From Hymenopus coronatus (lineage: Eukaryota > Arthropoda > Insecta > Mantodea > Hymenopodidae): a stretch of DNA of 64,000 nucleotides. Each line of letters begins with the position of its first letter. Positions within the stretch are counted from its first letter, which is position 1. This document shows, in pieces, positions 8,644 to 19,084 of the stretch. The notes under the pieces were generated by a model. That model did no database searches. It had not been told where the DNA came from and saw only the letters and a program-made list of their open reading frames with translations. The stretch lies in assembly GCA_030762935.1 (NCBI GenBank), contig CM060884.1, positions 78,230,696 to 78,294,695 of the forward strand. The letters run 5' to 3'. The position numbers and the translations under genes are program-made.

Positions 8644-9489
8644 ATTTTTACATTCTCTACACGTACCATGTACAAAGTGTACAGAGAAGGTATTGCATTG
8701 TACCAAAAAATTCGATACTGAGATTTCACCGGAAATACATGTTTTGAGACCACCTGAATCCAAAAAAAGCATTTTTAGAAAAATCTCTGTCTGTCTGTGG
8801 GCAGCATAGCTCAAAAACGAAAAAATCGTTAAATACCAAACCTGGTATTTAAGTTCAGTATCTTCCAAGGATGCAACACGAAGATTTTCAAGAAAATCCC
8901 CCCACCCTCAACAACGCTTCACATGGACAAATTTTCGAAATTTTTGATTTTTTAAAAAATGGCTCTAACGATTTTGATAAAAATATCATATATTAAAGAT
9001 ACATACTTTAAAAATAATATGTATATCTTGAATTTTCTGGGAATAGCCTCTGAAGACTACTCTATTCTGGATGAATTTTACGGAATTCTGTGTAACTGGT
9101 AAACCATAAGAGATAGACAAAAGCTTACCTACAAAAAATGTAGAGCACATTAAAACACACAATTTATGTTATATACATTTTTTTCGTGGTGTTGATCGTT
9201 TTTTAGATAGTCCTTGTTTTTTGTTCCATCCTTAAAAAGTTATACTTTCTCATACAGGAATTTGTCAAATTCAGTCGATACAAACAAAGGAACTTCAGTC
9301 ACATAGTAACCAGCTTTTGACTATCACTTTTACCTATGGTACTCCCTTATTTCACTTCTACTTACAGGGAAGCAAGTAATACGACTATTTCTGCTAAATT
9401 TTTCTAACTTAGCATCAAGTAAATAGAAGCATAAGCTTTTTAACAAACATTTGTTGCAGAGATATAAAGAAAGTCATGTGAACAGAACA
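8644..9489 (+). repeat. Family A copy A5, full length
   Basis: Follows A4 directly in the same orientation: the join reads ACACATCATATTTTTACATTC. It ends AAGAAAGTCATGTGAACAG near 9,484. The termini and all internal blocks are present. It is head-to-tail with its neighbours. Confidence 0.85.
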
Positions 9490-9810
9490 CATCAGACTTT
9501 TTTTTGCTTGAGTCGACCGTTTTTAAGACATTCTTTGTTATTGCTTTTCATTTTGAAATACTTTTCCCACACGGGAACTTGTCAACTGTTGGCCACGCAA
9601 AGAAACGGATTTCAATCCCAGAGCAGCCACATTTTAAAGCATGTGACTGTCGGTTTAGCCCAGTATATTCCTTTATTTCACTTCTACTTATAAAGGAACT
9701 AAGTAATTAGACCATTTCTGCTAATGTTTGTCTCGATTAGCACAAAGTAGATAGAATAATTTGACACAGATGTAGAGAAAGCCATGTGAATGGAGCACAT
9801 CAGATTCTGT
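9490..9810 (+). repeat. Family A copy A6, right third
   Basis: Begins inside the family at the TTGAGTCGACCGTTTTTAAG block and runs to the right end GTAGAGAAAGCCATGTGAAT. It is the fourth consecutive copy in one direction. It ends 20 bp before the 128-bp array. Confidence 0.8.
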
Positions 9811-9829
9811 ATGTAGGATATGTGTGCAA

Positions 9830-10432
9830 CTGTCATATAATGGTGATTAGAATACTTACCTCACTCGTATCCTAATGACTAGCATTTTAGCATCGCTGCA
9901 TAAATAACTATTATATTTATTGTATATCTACATGTCGTAACAAAATTGTGTGTGCTACTGTCATATAATGGTGATTAGAATACTTACCTCACTCGTATCC
10001 TAATAACTAGCATTTTAGCATCGCTGCATAAATAACTATTATATTTATTGTATATCTACATGTCGTAACAAAATCGTGTGTGCTACTGTCATATAATGGT
10101 GATTAGAATACTTACCTCACTTGTATCCTAATAACTAGCATTTTAGCATCGCTGCATAAATAACTATTATATTTATTGTATAACTACATGTCGTAACAAA
10201 ATTGTGTGTGCTACTGTCATATAATGGTCATTAGAATACTTACCTCACTCGTATCCTAATAACTAGCATTTTAGCATCGCTGCATAAATAACTATTATAT
10301 TTATTGTATATCTACATGTAACAAAATTGTGTGTGCTACTGTCATATAATGGTCATTAGAATACTTACCTCACTCGTATCCTAATGACTAGCATTTTAGC
10401 ATCGCTGCATAAATAACTATTATATTTTTCGA
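9830..10432 (+). repeat. 128-bp tandem repeat, about 4.7 units
   Basis: Units start CTGTCATATAATGG at 9830, 9958, 10086, 10214 and 10339 (periods 128, 128, 128, 125). The third unit boundary carries CGTGTG for TGTGTG and the last full unit has lost TCG from ATGTCGTAAC. A single diverged unit exists in reverse complement at about 49,340-49,450, which points to a dispersed ancestor. Confidence 0.95.
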
Positions 10433-11112
10433 AATCTTGCTACTCACAATATAAAACACTATTTTTACCACTTGTGTCATAAATAACTATTAACTCCTTG
10501 CCATTTATAAATTATTTTCCCGTGTGCCTTTAAAGACATATGACTAACGTTGTACTGTATTATGAAGTGGTGTCCTGAAATCGACGCCAGAGTGCGACAC
10601 TCATTTCCTTGTCTCGATGACGTCACGTGGCACAAACTGCTTCGTCGACATGCATTCTAATTTTATTTATGTATAAAGCTGTCGGGGGTTAGTCCCCATT
10701 AGGCGCCCCTGACTCCAAAAACCGCACAAGCTTCCATCAAACACGGAACTTTTTTGTAGGTAGGGGATGCTGTGAGAATATTTATAGCCACCTACCCCTA
10801 ATTACAACATGTATCTGCATGTTAAACTGTGCGCGCATGTGACGTAATCTATATCTGAGATAATGCTACTGCGACCGTGTGGCGTACTTTACAACACTAG
10901 GGTGTGTGCTTAATTTAATCAGGGAGGCAGATGTTCAACATTTTAAATTCTTTAAATGTGTGTTTAATGATATTCTTTAATTAAAACTCTTAAGCCATAT
11001 TAGAAGACCTATACGGCTATTTTTAAATATTTTATATTCATTTCCAGTTACCGTATTATGTGCGCTCTTTTCATTGGTTGCTGGTAAAGAGAGAACCGCC
11101 CGCCTGAGTGTT
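10433..11112. other. Unassigned spacer
   Basis: I see no coding sequence or known repeat. Notable only are a short palindromic cluster GGGGTTAGTCCCC (about 10,684-10,697) and a paired TAGGTAGGGGATG / CCACCTACCCC (about 10,758-10,798) that could form a hairpin of about 40 nt. The 128-bp array ends at a TTTCGAAATC junction. Confidence 0.4.
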
Positions 11113-12341
11113 GTCTGGGTCGGCTGACAAGTTCCGGGCCTCACACAGATATGGCGCCACTGGGCCAGTTAGACGGTAGCATCGTATAGACTAGCTTGTA
11201 TCCATAGTTACAGGTCAATAGCTTGTTTAGTTTTCTAATGACAGCATTTTAAACAAGACAACTTTACAGTTTTCACGGAAATGGACGATTTGGAAACACG
11301 AGCAGTGATTAAATACTCCCATTTGAAAGCCTTAACGCCTGAAGAAATCAAGGAGGAAATGGACAGTACATTGAAAGACTCTGCCCCTTCATATTCAATG
11401 ATTAAAAGGTGAGTTGCACAGTTTAAAATGGGACGTACGAGCACTAGTGATGAGCCTCGCTCTGGACGCCCTGTAGAAGTGACAACTCCAGAGATCATTG
11501 AAAAAAGCCATCGTTTAATACTGGAAGACCGCAGATTAAAATTGTTTGAGAGAGCAGAGGCTGTAAACATATCAAAAGAACGTGCAGGTAATCTTTTAAG
11601 TAGTGTTTTGGGCTTTCACAAGGTCTGTGCCGCGTTTGTTGGCACCTGATCAAAAGTTGCAAAGAAAAACTGTTTCTGTTAAGAAAATGGAGCTCTACCG
11701 TAAAACTCCCAGTGGAGTTTTGAGACGGCTTATTACTGTGGATGAAACCTGGATACATCACTTCACTACAGAAAGTAAATCACAGTGGATAGCGCCAAGT
11801 CAATTTTACCAACTAAGAAGGTTATGGAGAGTGTTTTCTGGGATGCACAGGAAATTGTTTTTATTGATTACTTGGAAAAGGGTAAAAGTATCACTGGCGA
11901 CTACTGCGCAAGCTTACTGCAACGTTTGAGTGATGAGGTGAAAAGAAAAGACCTCAGTTGGAAAACAAAATCTTGTTTCATCACAATGCACGACAATTCA
12001 TCACGTCATTGCAATGGGGAAAATGTGTGAATTAAAGTTGGAATTGCTTTAACATCCACCCTATTCGCCAGATCTAGCATCCAGTGACTACCACCTGTTC
12101 CCAAACCTCAAAACATTTCTTGGAAGAACGAAGGTTTCACAGCAACGAGGAGGTCATTGATGCGGTAAACAACTATTTTGAGGCCCTTGATAAATCCCAC
12201 TACAGAGATGGTTTAATTGAATTGGAGTATCGATATGACAAATGTATTAGCTTTTCTGGAGATTACGTTGAGAAATAAAAGGGGGGGGGGGAATTAAATG
12301 CTGTTTTCATTGAGAGGCCGGGACTTATTAGCCGACCCTCG
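11113..12341 (+). mobile_element. Mariner-type DNA transposon, decayed, near full length
   Basis: The right terminal repeat reads, outward to inward on the minus strand, CGAGGGTCGGCTAATAAGTC with a TA outside it at 12,342-12,343. At the left, GGGTCGGCTGACAAGTTCCG (from 11,117) is a decayed partner. The interval of about 1.23 kb is normal for mariner. A 12-base G run (from about 12,281) follows the transposase stop. The left outermost bases are too degraded to prove the TA target duplication. Confidence 0.75.
11281..12278 (+). pseudogene. Mariner transposase, SETMAR/Hsmar1-like, inactivated
   Basis: The protein starts at ATG 11,281 (MDDLETRAVIKYSHLKALT), the usual helix-turn-helix start of mariner. 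Codon 44 is TGA where the WVAEFK-like motif needs Trp. The frame then shifts near 11,625, after about 11,785 and again in the 3' third. Catalytic landmarks survive in pieces: VDETWIHHF (Asp codon 11,741), MHDNSSRH (Asp codon 11,992) and the third Asp in SPDLASSDYHLF (about 12,071-12,085). The last frame ends GDYVEK at 12,278, the standard mariner C-terminus. The spacing between the last two Asp is short of the 34 residues expected, so codons have been lost. It is transcriptionally and catalytically dead by inspection. Confidence 0.85.
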
Positions 12342-12343
12342 TA

Positions 12344-12690
12344 AGTTATCTAATTCACCGTGAACTTGCTGAATTAATAAACGAAACAGAGCACCCGTGT
12401 GTCAACTCTGAGATCTACAGACAGAATGAAGCCTTAGTGTTGAACATATCAGAGTGCATAGCGGTGTTCATGTTCAATACTATCTCTCTACACTACTTCT
12501 GAAATTGCGCAAAACCGAATGAAGACGAGGGAGTTGAGCGCCCACGAGCACTGAAGGGAAGGTGCAGAGAAATACCGGAAACAGTAATTGCATTTTCCAA
12601 GGCAATTTTCCCACACTTCTAAAAATGAAATAACTACCCTTGGTACGGCGTTAATGTAATAATAAAGTTGCCCAGTAGTTGGCGTAGGTC
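12344..12690. other. Unassigned spacer
   Basis: No gene or repeat recognised between the mariner right end and the next family A fragment. A short minus-strand ORF (12,488-12,706) runs into family A and has no family resemblance. Confidence 0.4.
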
Positions 12691-12694
12691 TAGG

Positions 12695-12965
12695 TATATC
12701 ACTCACATGATAAGTAAGTCGCCATTAACTGATACATCTGAGTGTTCCACTCAAATGACTTTCACTCCCGTTTAAGAAACACATTTTCTGACAAAAGATT
12801 ATTCTTCATGATCATCAAGATAAACATTAACAGAAATTATCTCATTACTTGCTTCCTTTAAGGGAATACACAAGGATAAAGTGAGAGTCAAATATTATAA
12901 AAACTGGTACTACTTGAAACAATATATGTTCTGTTCCCTTTGCACGGCCGCAATAAAACATGTGA
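12695..12965 (-). repeat. Family A copy A7, right part (split copy)
   Basis: Minus orientation: a degraded GTGTTCCACTCAAATGAC end, ATCATCAAGATAAACATTAA and TTACTTGCTTCC, then AAAACTGGTACTACTTGAAA and TTCCCTTTGCACGGCCGCAA. The copy breaks off here and resumes at 18,511, so about 5.5 kb was inserted into it. Confidence 0.7.
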
Positions 12966-13157
12966 GCTGAAACAAAAGGCCAATTCCCACAATTATCCCT
13001 CAAATCCGCGATGGCACTATTCAACACAAAAACAGTACCCATGCTAGCGTACGGACAACACCTAACTTGGGACAAACTCCGCACGAAAGACTTGCACACC
13101 CTAGAGACGGTCAAGGTCTGCTTTCTGAAGGCTACACTGGGGGTGTTCACCTGCTAG
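12966..13157 (+). pseudogene. LINE reverse-transcriptase fragment, source of the array
   Basis: Open frame after the TGA at 12,963: AETKGQFPQLSLKSAMALFN, then TKTVPMLAYGQHLTWDKL, then DLHTLETVKVCFLKATLGVF, then TC and a TAG. The order LFNTKxxPxLxYG, a W-x-L segment and DLxxLExVKxxFLKxxLGV is the pattern I know from the post-palm region of several LINE reverse transcriptases. The fragment is cut off upstream at the family A junction, and downstream the DLHTLE...LGVF part is what is tandemly multiplied. No catalytic residues lie in this portion. Confidence 0.6.
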
Positions 13158-16100
13158 CACAAGACTTCCACAACCTAGACAATGTTAAAGTCCGCTTCCT
13201 GAAAGCTAAACTGGGGGTATTCATCTGCTAGCACAAGACTTCCACACCCTGGAGAACGTAGAAGTCTGCTCCCTGAAGGCTACACTGGGAGTGTTCGCCT
13301 GCTAGCACCACAAGACTTGCACACCCTAGAGAACGTTAAACTCTGCTTCCTAAAGGCTACACTGGGAGTGTTCGCCTGCTAGCACAAGACTTCCACACCC
13401 TAGAGAACGCTAGAGTCTGCTTCCTGAAGGCTACACTGGGAGTGTTCACCTGATAGCCCAAGACTTCCACACCCTAGAGAACGCTAGAGTCTGCTTCCTG
13501 AAGGCTACACTGCGAGTGTTCACCTGATAGCCCAAGACTTCCACACCCTAGAGAACGCTAGAGTCTGCTTCCTGAAGGCTACACTGGGAGTGTTCACCTG
13601 CTAGCACGACTAGACTTCCACACCCTAGAGAAAGACAAAGTCTGCTTCCTGAAGGCTACACTGCGAGTGTTCACCTGATAGCACAAGACTTCCACACCCT
13701 AGAGAACGCTAGAGTCTGCTTCCTGAAGGCTACACTGGGAGTGTTCACCTGCTAGCACGACTAGACTTCCACACCCTAGAGAAAGACAAAGTCTGCTTCC
13801 TGAAGGCTACACTGGGAGTGTTCACCTGATAGCACGACAAGACTTCCACACCCTAGAGAAAGACAAAGTCTGCTTCCTGAAGGCTACACTGGGAGTGTTC
13901 ACCTGATAGCACAAGACTTCCACACCCTAGAGAACGCTAGAGTCTGCTTCCTGAAGGCTACACTGGGAGTGTTCACCTGCTAGCACGACTAGACTTCCAC
14001 ACCCTAGAGAAAGACAAAGTCTGCTTCCTGAAGGCTACACTGGGAGTGTTCACCTGATAGCACGACAAGACTTCCACACCCTAGAGAAAGACAAAGTCTG
14101 CTTCCTGAAGGCTACACTGGGAGTGTTCACCTGATAGCACAAGACTTCCACACCCTAGAGAACGCTAGAGTCTGCTTCCTGAAGGCTACACTGGGAGTGT
14201 TCACCTGCTAGCACGACTAGACTTCCACACCCTAGAGAAAGACAAAGTCTGCTTCCTGAAGGCTACACTGCGAGTGTTCACCTGATAGCACGACAAAACT
14301 TGCACACCCTAGAGAACGTTAAAGTCCGCTTCCTGAAGGCTACACTGGGAGTGTTCTACCTGCTAGCACAACAAGACTTGCACACCCTAGAGAACGTTAA
14401 AGTCCGCTTCCTGAAGGCTACACTGGGAGTGTTCACCTGCTAGCACCACAAGACGTCCACACCCTAGAGAACGTCACGGTGTGCTTGCTGAAGGTTACAC
14501 TGGGGGTGTTCACCTGCTAGCACCACAAGACTTCCACACCCTAGAGAACGTTAAAGTCCGCTTCCTGAAGGCTATACTGGGAGTGTTAACCTGCTAGCCC
14601 AAGACTTCCACACCCTAGAGAACGTCACGGTATGCTTCCTGAAGGCTACACTGGGGGTGTTCACCTGCTAGCACCACAAGACTTCCACACTCTAGAGAAC
14701 GACAAAGTCTGTTTCCTGAAGGCTACACTGGGAGTGTTCACCTGCTAGCACGACAAGACTTGCACACCCTAGAGAACGTTAAAGTCCGCTTCCTGAAGGC
14801 TACACTGGGACTGTTGACCTGCTAGCACCACAAGACTTGCACACCCTAGAGAACGTTAAAATCCGCTTCCTGAAGGCTACACTGGGAGTGTTCACCTGCT
14901 AGCACCACAAGACGTCCACGCCCTATAGAACGTTAAAGTCCGCTTTCTGAAGGCTATACTGGGACTGTTCACCTACTAGCCCAAAACGTCCACACCCTAG
15001 AGAACGTCCCGGTATGCTTCCTGAAGGTTACACTGGGGGTGTTCACCTGCTAGTACGACAAGACTTCCTCACCCTAGAGAACGTTAAAGTTCGCTTCCTG
15101 AAGGCTATACTGGGAGAGTTAACCTGCTAGCCCAAGACTTCCACACCCTAGAGAACGTCACGGTATGCTTCCTGAAGGCTACACTGGGGATGTTCACCTG
15201 CTAGCACCACAAGACTTCCACACCCTAGAGAACGTTAAAATCCGCTTCCTGAAGGCTACCCTGGGACTGTTCACCTGCTAGCACCACAAGACTTGCACAA
15301 CCTAGAGAACTTTAAAATCCGCTTCCTGAAGGCTACACTGGGAGTGTTCTACCTGCTAGCACAACAAGACTTACACACCCTAGAGAACATTAAAGTCCGC
15401 TTCCTGAAGGCTACACTGGGACTGTTCACCTGCTAGCACCACAAGACTTGCACACCCTAGAGAACTTTAAAATCCGCTTCCTGAAGGCTGCACTGGAGGT
15501 GTTCACCTGCTAGCACCACAAGACGTCCACACCCAAGAGAACGTTAAAGTCTGCTTCCTGAAGGCTACACTGGGGGTGTTCACCTGCTAGCACGACAACA
15601 TCCACACCCTAGAGAACGTTAAAGTCTGCTTCCTGAAGGCTACACTGGGAGTGTTCACCTGCTAGCACGACAACACTTCCACACCCTAGAGAACGTTAAA
15701 GTCCGCTTCCTGAAGGCTACACTGGGAGTGTTCATCTGCTAGCACCACAAGACTTCCACACCCTAGAGAACATTAAAGTCTGCTTCCTGAAGGCTACACT
15801 GGGAGTGTTCTACCTGCTAGCACAACAAGACTTGCACACCCTAGAGAACGTTAAAGTCCGCTTCCTGAAGGCTACACTGGGAGTGTTCACCTGCTAGCAC
15901 CACAAGACGTCCACACCCTAGAGAACGTCACGGTGTGCTTGCTGAAGGTTACACTGGGGGTGTTCACCTGCTAGCACCACTAGACTTCCACACCCTAGAG
16001 AACGTTAAAGTCCTCTTCCTGAAGGCTATACTGGGAGTGTTAACCTGCTAGCCCAAGACTTCCACACCCTAGAGAACGTCACGGTATGCTTCCTGAAGGC

Positions 16101-18165
16101 TACACTGGGAGTGTTCTACCTGCTAGCACGACAAGACTTGCACACATTAGAGAACGTTAAAGTTTGTTTCCTGAGGGCTACACTGGGAGTGTTCTACCTG
16201 CTAGCACGACAAGACTTGCACAGCCTAGAGAACATTAAAGTCTGCTTCCTGAGGGCTACAATGGGAGTGTTCTACCTGCTAGCACGACAAGACTTGCACA
16301 GCCTAGAGAACATTAAAGTCTGCTTCCTGAAGGCTAAACTGGGAGTGTTCTACCTGCTAGCACGACAAGACTTGCACAGCCTAGAGAACATTAAAGTCTG
16401 CTTCCTGAAGGCTAAACTGGGAGTGTTCTACCTGCTAGCACGACAAGACTTGCACAGCCTAGAGAACATTAAAGTCTGCTTCCTGAGGGCTACACTGGGA
16501 GTGTTTTACCTGCTAGCACGACAAGACTTGCACAGCCTAGAGAACATTAAAGTCTGCTTCCTGAGGGCTACACTGGGAGTGTTCTACCTGCTAGCACGAC
16601 AAGACTTGCACAGCCTAGAGAACATTAAAGTCTGCTTCCTGAGGGCTACAATGGGAGTGTTCTACCTGCTAGCACGACAAGACTTGCACAGCCTAGAGAA
16701 CATTAAAGTCTGCTTCCTGAAGGCTAAACTGGGAGTGTTCTACCTGCTAGCACGACAAGACTTGCACAGCCTAGAGAACATTTAAGTCTGCTTCCTGAAG
16801 GCTAAACTGGGAGTGTTCTACCTGCTAGCACGACAAGACTTGCACAGCCTAGAGAACATTAAAGTCTGCTTCCTGAGGGCTACACTGGGAGTGTTTTACC
16901 TGCTAGCACGACAAGACTTCCACACCCTAGAGAACATTAAAGTCTGCTTCCTGAGGGCTACACTGGGAGTGTTCTACCTGCTAGCACGACAAGACTTCCA
17001 CAGCCTAGAGAACGTTAAAGTCTGCTTCCTGAGGGCTACACTGGGAGTGTTCCCCTGCTAGCACGACAAGACTTGCACAGCCTAGAGAACGTTAAAGTCT
17101 GCTTCCTGAAGGCTAAACTGGGAGTGTTCTACCTGCTAGCACGACAAGACTTGCACAGCCTAGAGAACATTAAAGTCTGCTTCCTGAGGGCTACAATGGG
17201 AGTGTTCTACCTGCTAGCACGACAAGACTTGCACAGCCTAGAGAACGTTAAAGTCTGCTTCCTGAGGGCTACACTGGGAGTGTTCCCCTGCTAGCACGAC
17301 AAGACTTGCACAGCCTAGAGAACGACAAAGTCCGCTTCCTGAGGGCTACAATGGGAGTGTTCTACCTGCTAGCACGACAAGACTTGCACAGCCTAGAGAA
17401 CATTAAAGTCTGCTTCCTGAGGGCTACACTGGGAGTGTTTTACCTGCTAGCACGACAAGACTTGCACAGCCTAGAGAACATTAAAGTCTGCTTCCTGAAG
17501 GCTACACTGGGAGTGTTTTACCTGCTAGCACGACAAGACTTGCACAGCCTAGAGAACATTAAAGTCTGCTTCCTGAAGGCTACACTGGGAGTGTTTTACC
17601 TGCTAGCACGACAAGACTTGCACAGCCTAGAGAACATTAAAGTCTGCTTCCTGAAGGCTACACTGGGAGTGTTCTACCTGCTAGCACGACAAGACTTGTA
17701 CAGCCTAGAGAACGTTAAAGTCTGCTTCCTGAAGGCTACCTTGGGAGTGTTTTACCTGCTAGCACGACAAGACTTGCACAGCCTAGAGAACATTAAAGTC
17801 TGCTTCCTGAGGGCTACACTGGGAGTGTTTTACCTGCTAGCACGACAAGACTTGCACAGCCTAGAGAACATTAAAGTCTGCTTCCTGAAGGCTAAACTGG
17901 GAGTGTTCTACCTGCTAGCACGACAAGACTTGCACAGCCTAGGGAACATTAAAGTCTGCTTCCTGAAGGCTAAACTGGGAGTGTTCTACCTGCTAGCACA
18001 AGACTTGCACAGCCTAGAGAACGTTAAAGTCTGCTTCCTGAGGGCTACAATGGGAGTGTTCCCCTGCTAGCACCACAAGACTTCCACACCCTAGAGAACG
18101 TTAAGGACTGCTTCCTGAGGGCTACAATGGGAGTGTTCCCCTGCTAGCACCACAAGACTTGGACT
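13080..18165 (+). repeat. RT-derived tandem array, unit about 72-78 bp, about 5.1 kb
   Basis: Each unit carries AGACTTGCACACCCTAGAGA (or a variant), then AACGTTAAAGTCTGCTTCCT, then GAAGGCTACACTGGGAGTGT. Unit length varies between about 72 and 78 bp because of small indels after TGTTC and around GCTAGCAC. The proximal part (to about 16,090) is heterogeneous and has in-frame stops (CTGCTAG). The distal part is more uniform at 78 bp. A higher-order pattern of three units recurs at about 13,600-14,290. Confidence 0.95.
16111..18070 (+). repeat. Homogenised 78-bp subarray with open reading frame
   Basis: Here the unit is VFYLLARQDLHSLENIKVCF followed by LKAKLG or LRATLG, 26 codons without a stop. 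Compared with the proximal units, TGTTCACC has become TGTTCTACC; the extra T moves the TAG out of frame. Runs of 224, 82, 73 and 254 codons open, separated by ACATTTAAG or by CCCCTGCTAG unit variants. It could encode a repetitive polypeptide only if transcribed; there is no start context or promoter I can defend, so I class it as repeat, not gene. Confidence 0.8.
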
Positions 18166-18433
18166 TCCCTGCACCCCCAATTGGAAGAAGGCGCTCGACG
18201 ACGAGGGAGGACATCTGGCCAGAATTCTATTCAACGGAAACCGCGGTAAACCGGAACTGGACTGGCACGAACCAAAAGCTCTGACATTTCACGACATAGA
18301 TGGCGGCAAGCAGGAACAAGACATTCCCGGACCACTCCTGTGTATGTGATACTGGTGACAGAAAGCAGACCAGATCAGTGATCTACTTTAGCACAAAATA
18401 ACTCCAAACATATATACAACTTGTACGCAATAC
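18165..18433 (+). other. Unique 3' segment after the RT-derived array
   Basis: GC-balanced sequence unlike the surroundings. One frame is open for about 55 codons (KKALDDEGGHLARILFNGN..., ending at TGA about 18,350) and another for about 40. Neither matches a family I know. It is probably the last part of the LINE ORF2 and its 3' untranslated region. Confidence 0.4.
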
Positions 18434-18435
18434 TA

Positions 18436-18497
<62 letters not shown>
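18434..18497 (+). repeat. (TTA)n microsatellite
   Basis: About 20 TTA/ATT triplets, placed where the 3' tail of the inserted LINE fragment should be, immediately before family A sequence resumes. Confidence 0.95.
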
Positions 18498-18500
<3 letters not shown>

Positions 18501-18510
18501 TAGGTATTAA

Positions 18511-19045
18511 TTCCCGTTTGAGAAACCTTCAAGCACGTTGAAACTGAACAAAGGATATCTTAGAAGCAGTCGACTCTTCATAAAAAACGTATATAACATA
18601 AATTATGTGTTTTAACGAGATCTACAATTTGTTGTGCTGTAAGGTTTTGTCTATCTCTTACAGTTTATGCAACATTAAGCAAAACTCATCCAGAATAAAG
18701 AGGTCTTCAGGGGCTATCCCCGGAAAATTCAAGATTTACATTTTATTTTCGATGTAAATAACTTTAATCTTATTTTAATCAAAATCGATACAGCTACTTT
18801 TCAGAGAAAACATACTTTTCAAAACTGTTCCATAAAAAGGGTAGTTGGGGTTGGGTATTTTCTTTAAAATATTCGTGTCGCCTCCTTGGAAGATAGTAAA
18901 CATAAATAACAAGCTCTTGAGTCATGCTGTCCAGAAGCACACGGACCTTTTTCTAAAAATGCTTTTATTCAAACTTATGGGACCTCAGACGTATATTTCC
19001 GATGAAATCTTGACATCGAAATTCTTACATGTGGGTTAGAGAAAG
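18511..19045 (-). repeat. Family A copy A7, left part
   Basis: Resumes at TTCCCGTTTGAGAAA in the position that follows the break at 12,965. It goes on through AATTATGTGTTTTAACGAGA and AAAACTCATCCAGAATAAAG to the terminal TTACATGTGGGTTAGAGAAA. A 35-bp family A scrap (GTATATGATATAAATTATGT) follows directly at 19,052. Confidence 0.75.
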
Positions 19046-19084
19046 TAAAAACGTATATGATATAAATTATGTGTTTTAATATCG

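Larger units (their letters stand above)
12966..18505 (+). mobile_element. 5'-truncated LINE fragment with giant internal array
   Basis: Everything between the two halves of family A copy A7 reads as one insertion: a reverse-transcriptase fragment (12,966-13,157), the array that grew from it (to about 18,165), a short unique 3' segment (18,165-18,433) and a (TTA)n tail (18,434-18,497). A 5'-truncated element ending in a simple-sequence tail is a common LINE form. I did not find a convincing target-site duplication. Confidence 0.55.

Noticed and set aside
7139..9710. Numerous 60-100-codon ORFs within family A copies
   Set aside because: They are not conserved in frame between copies of the same family, so the repeat is non-coding.
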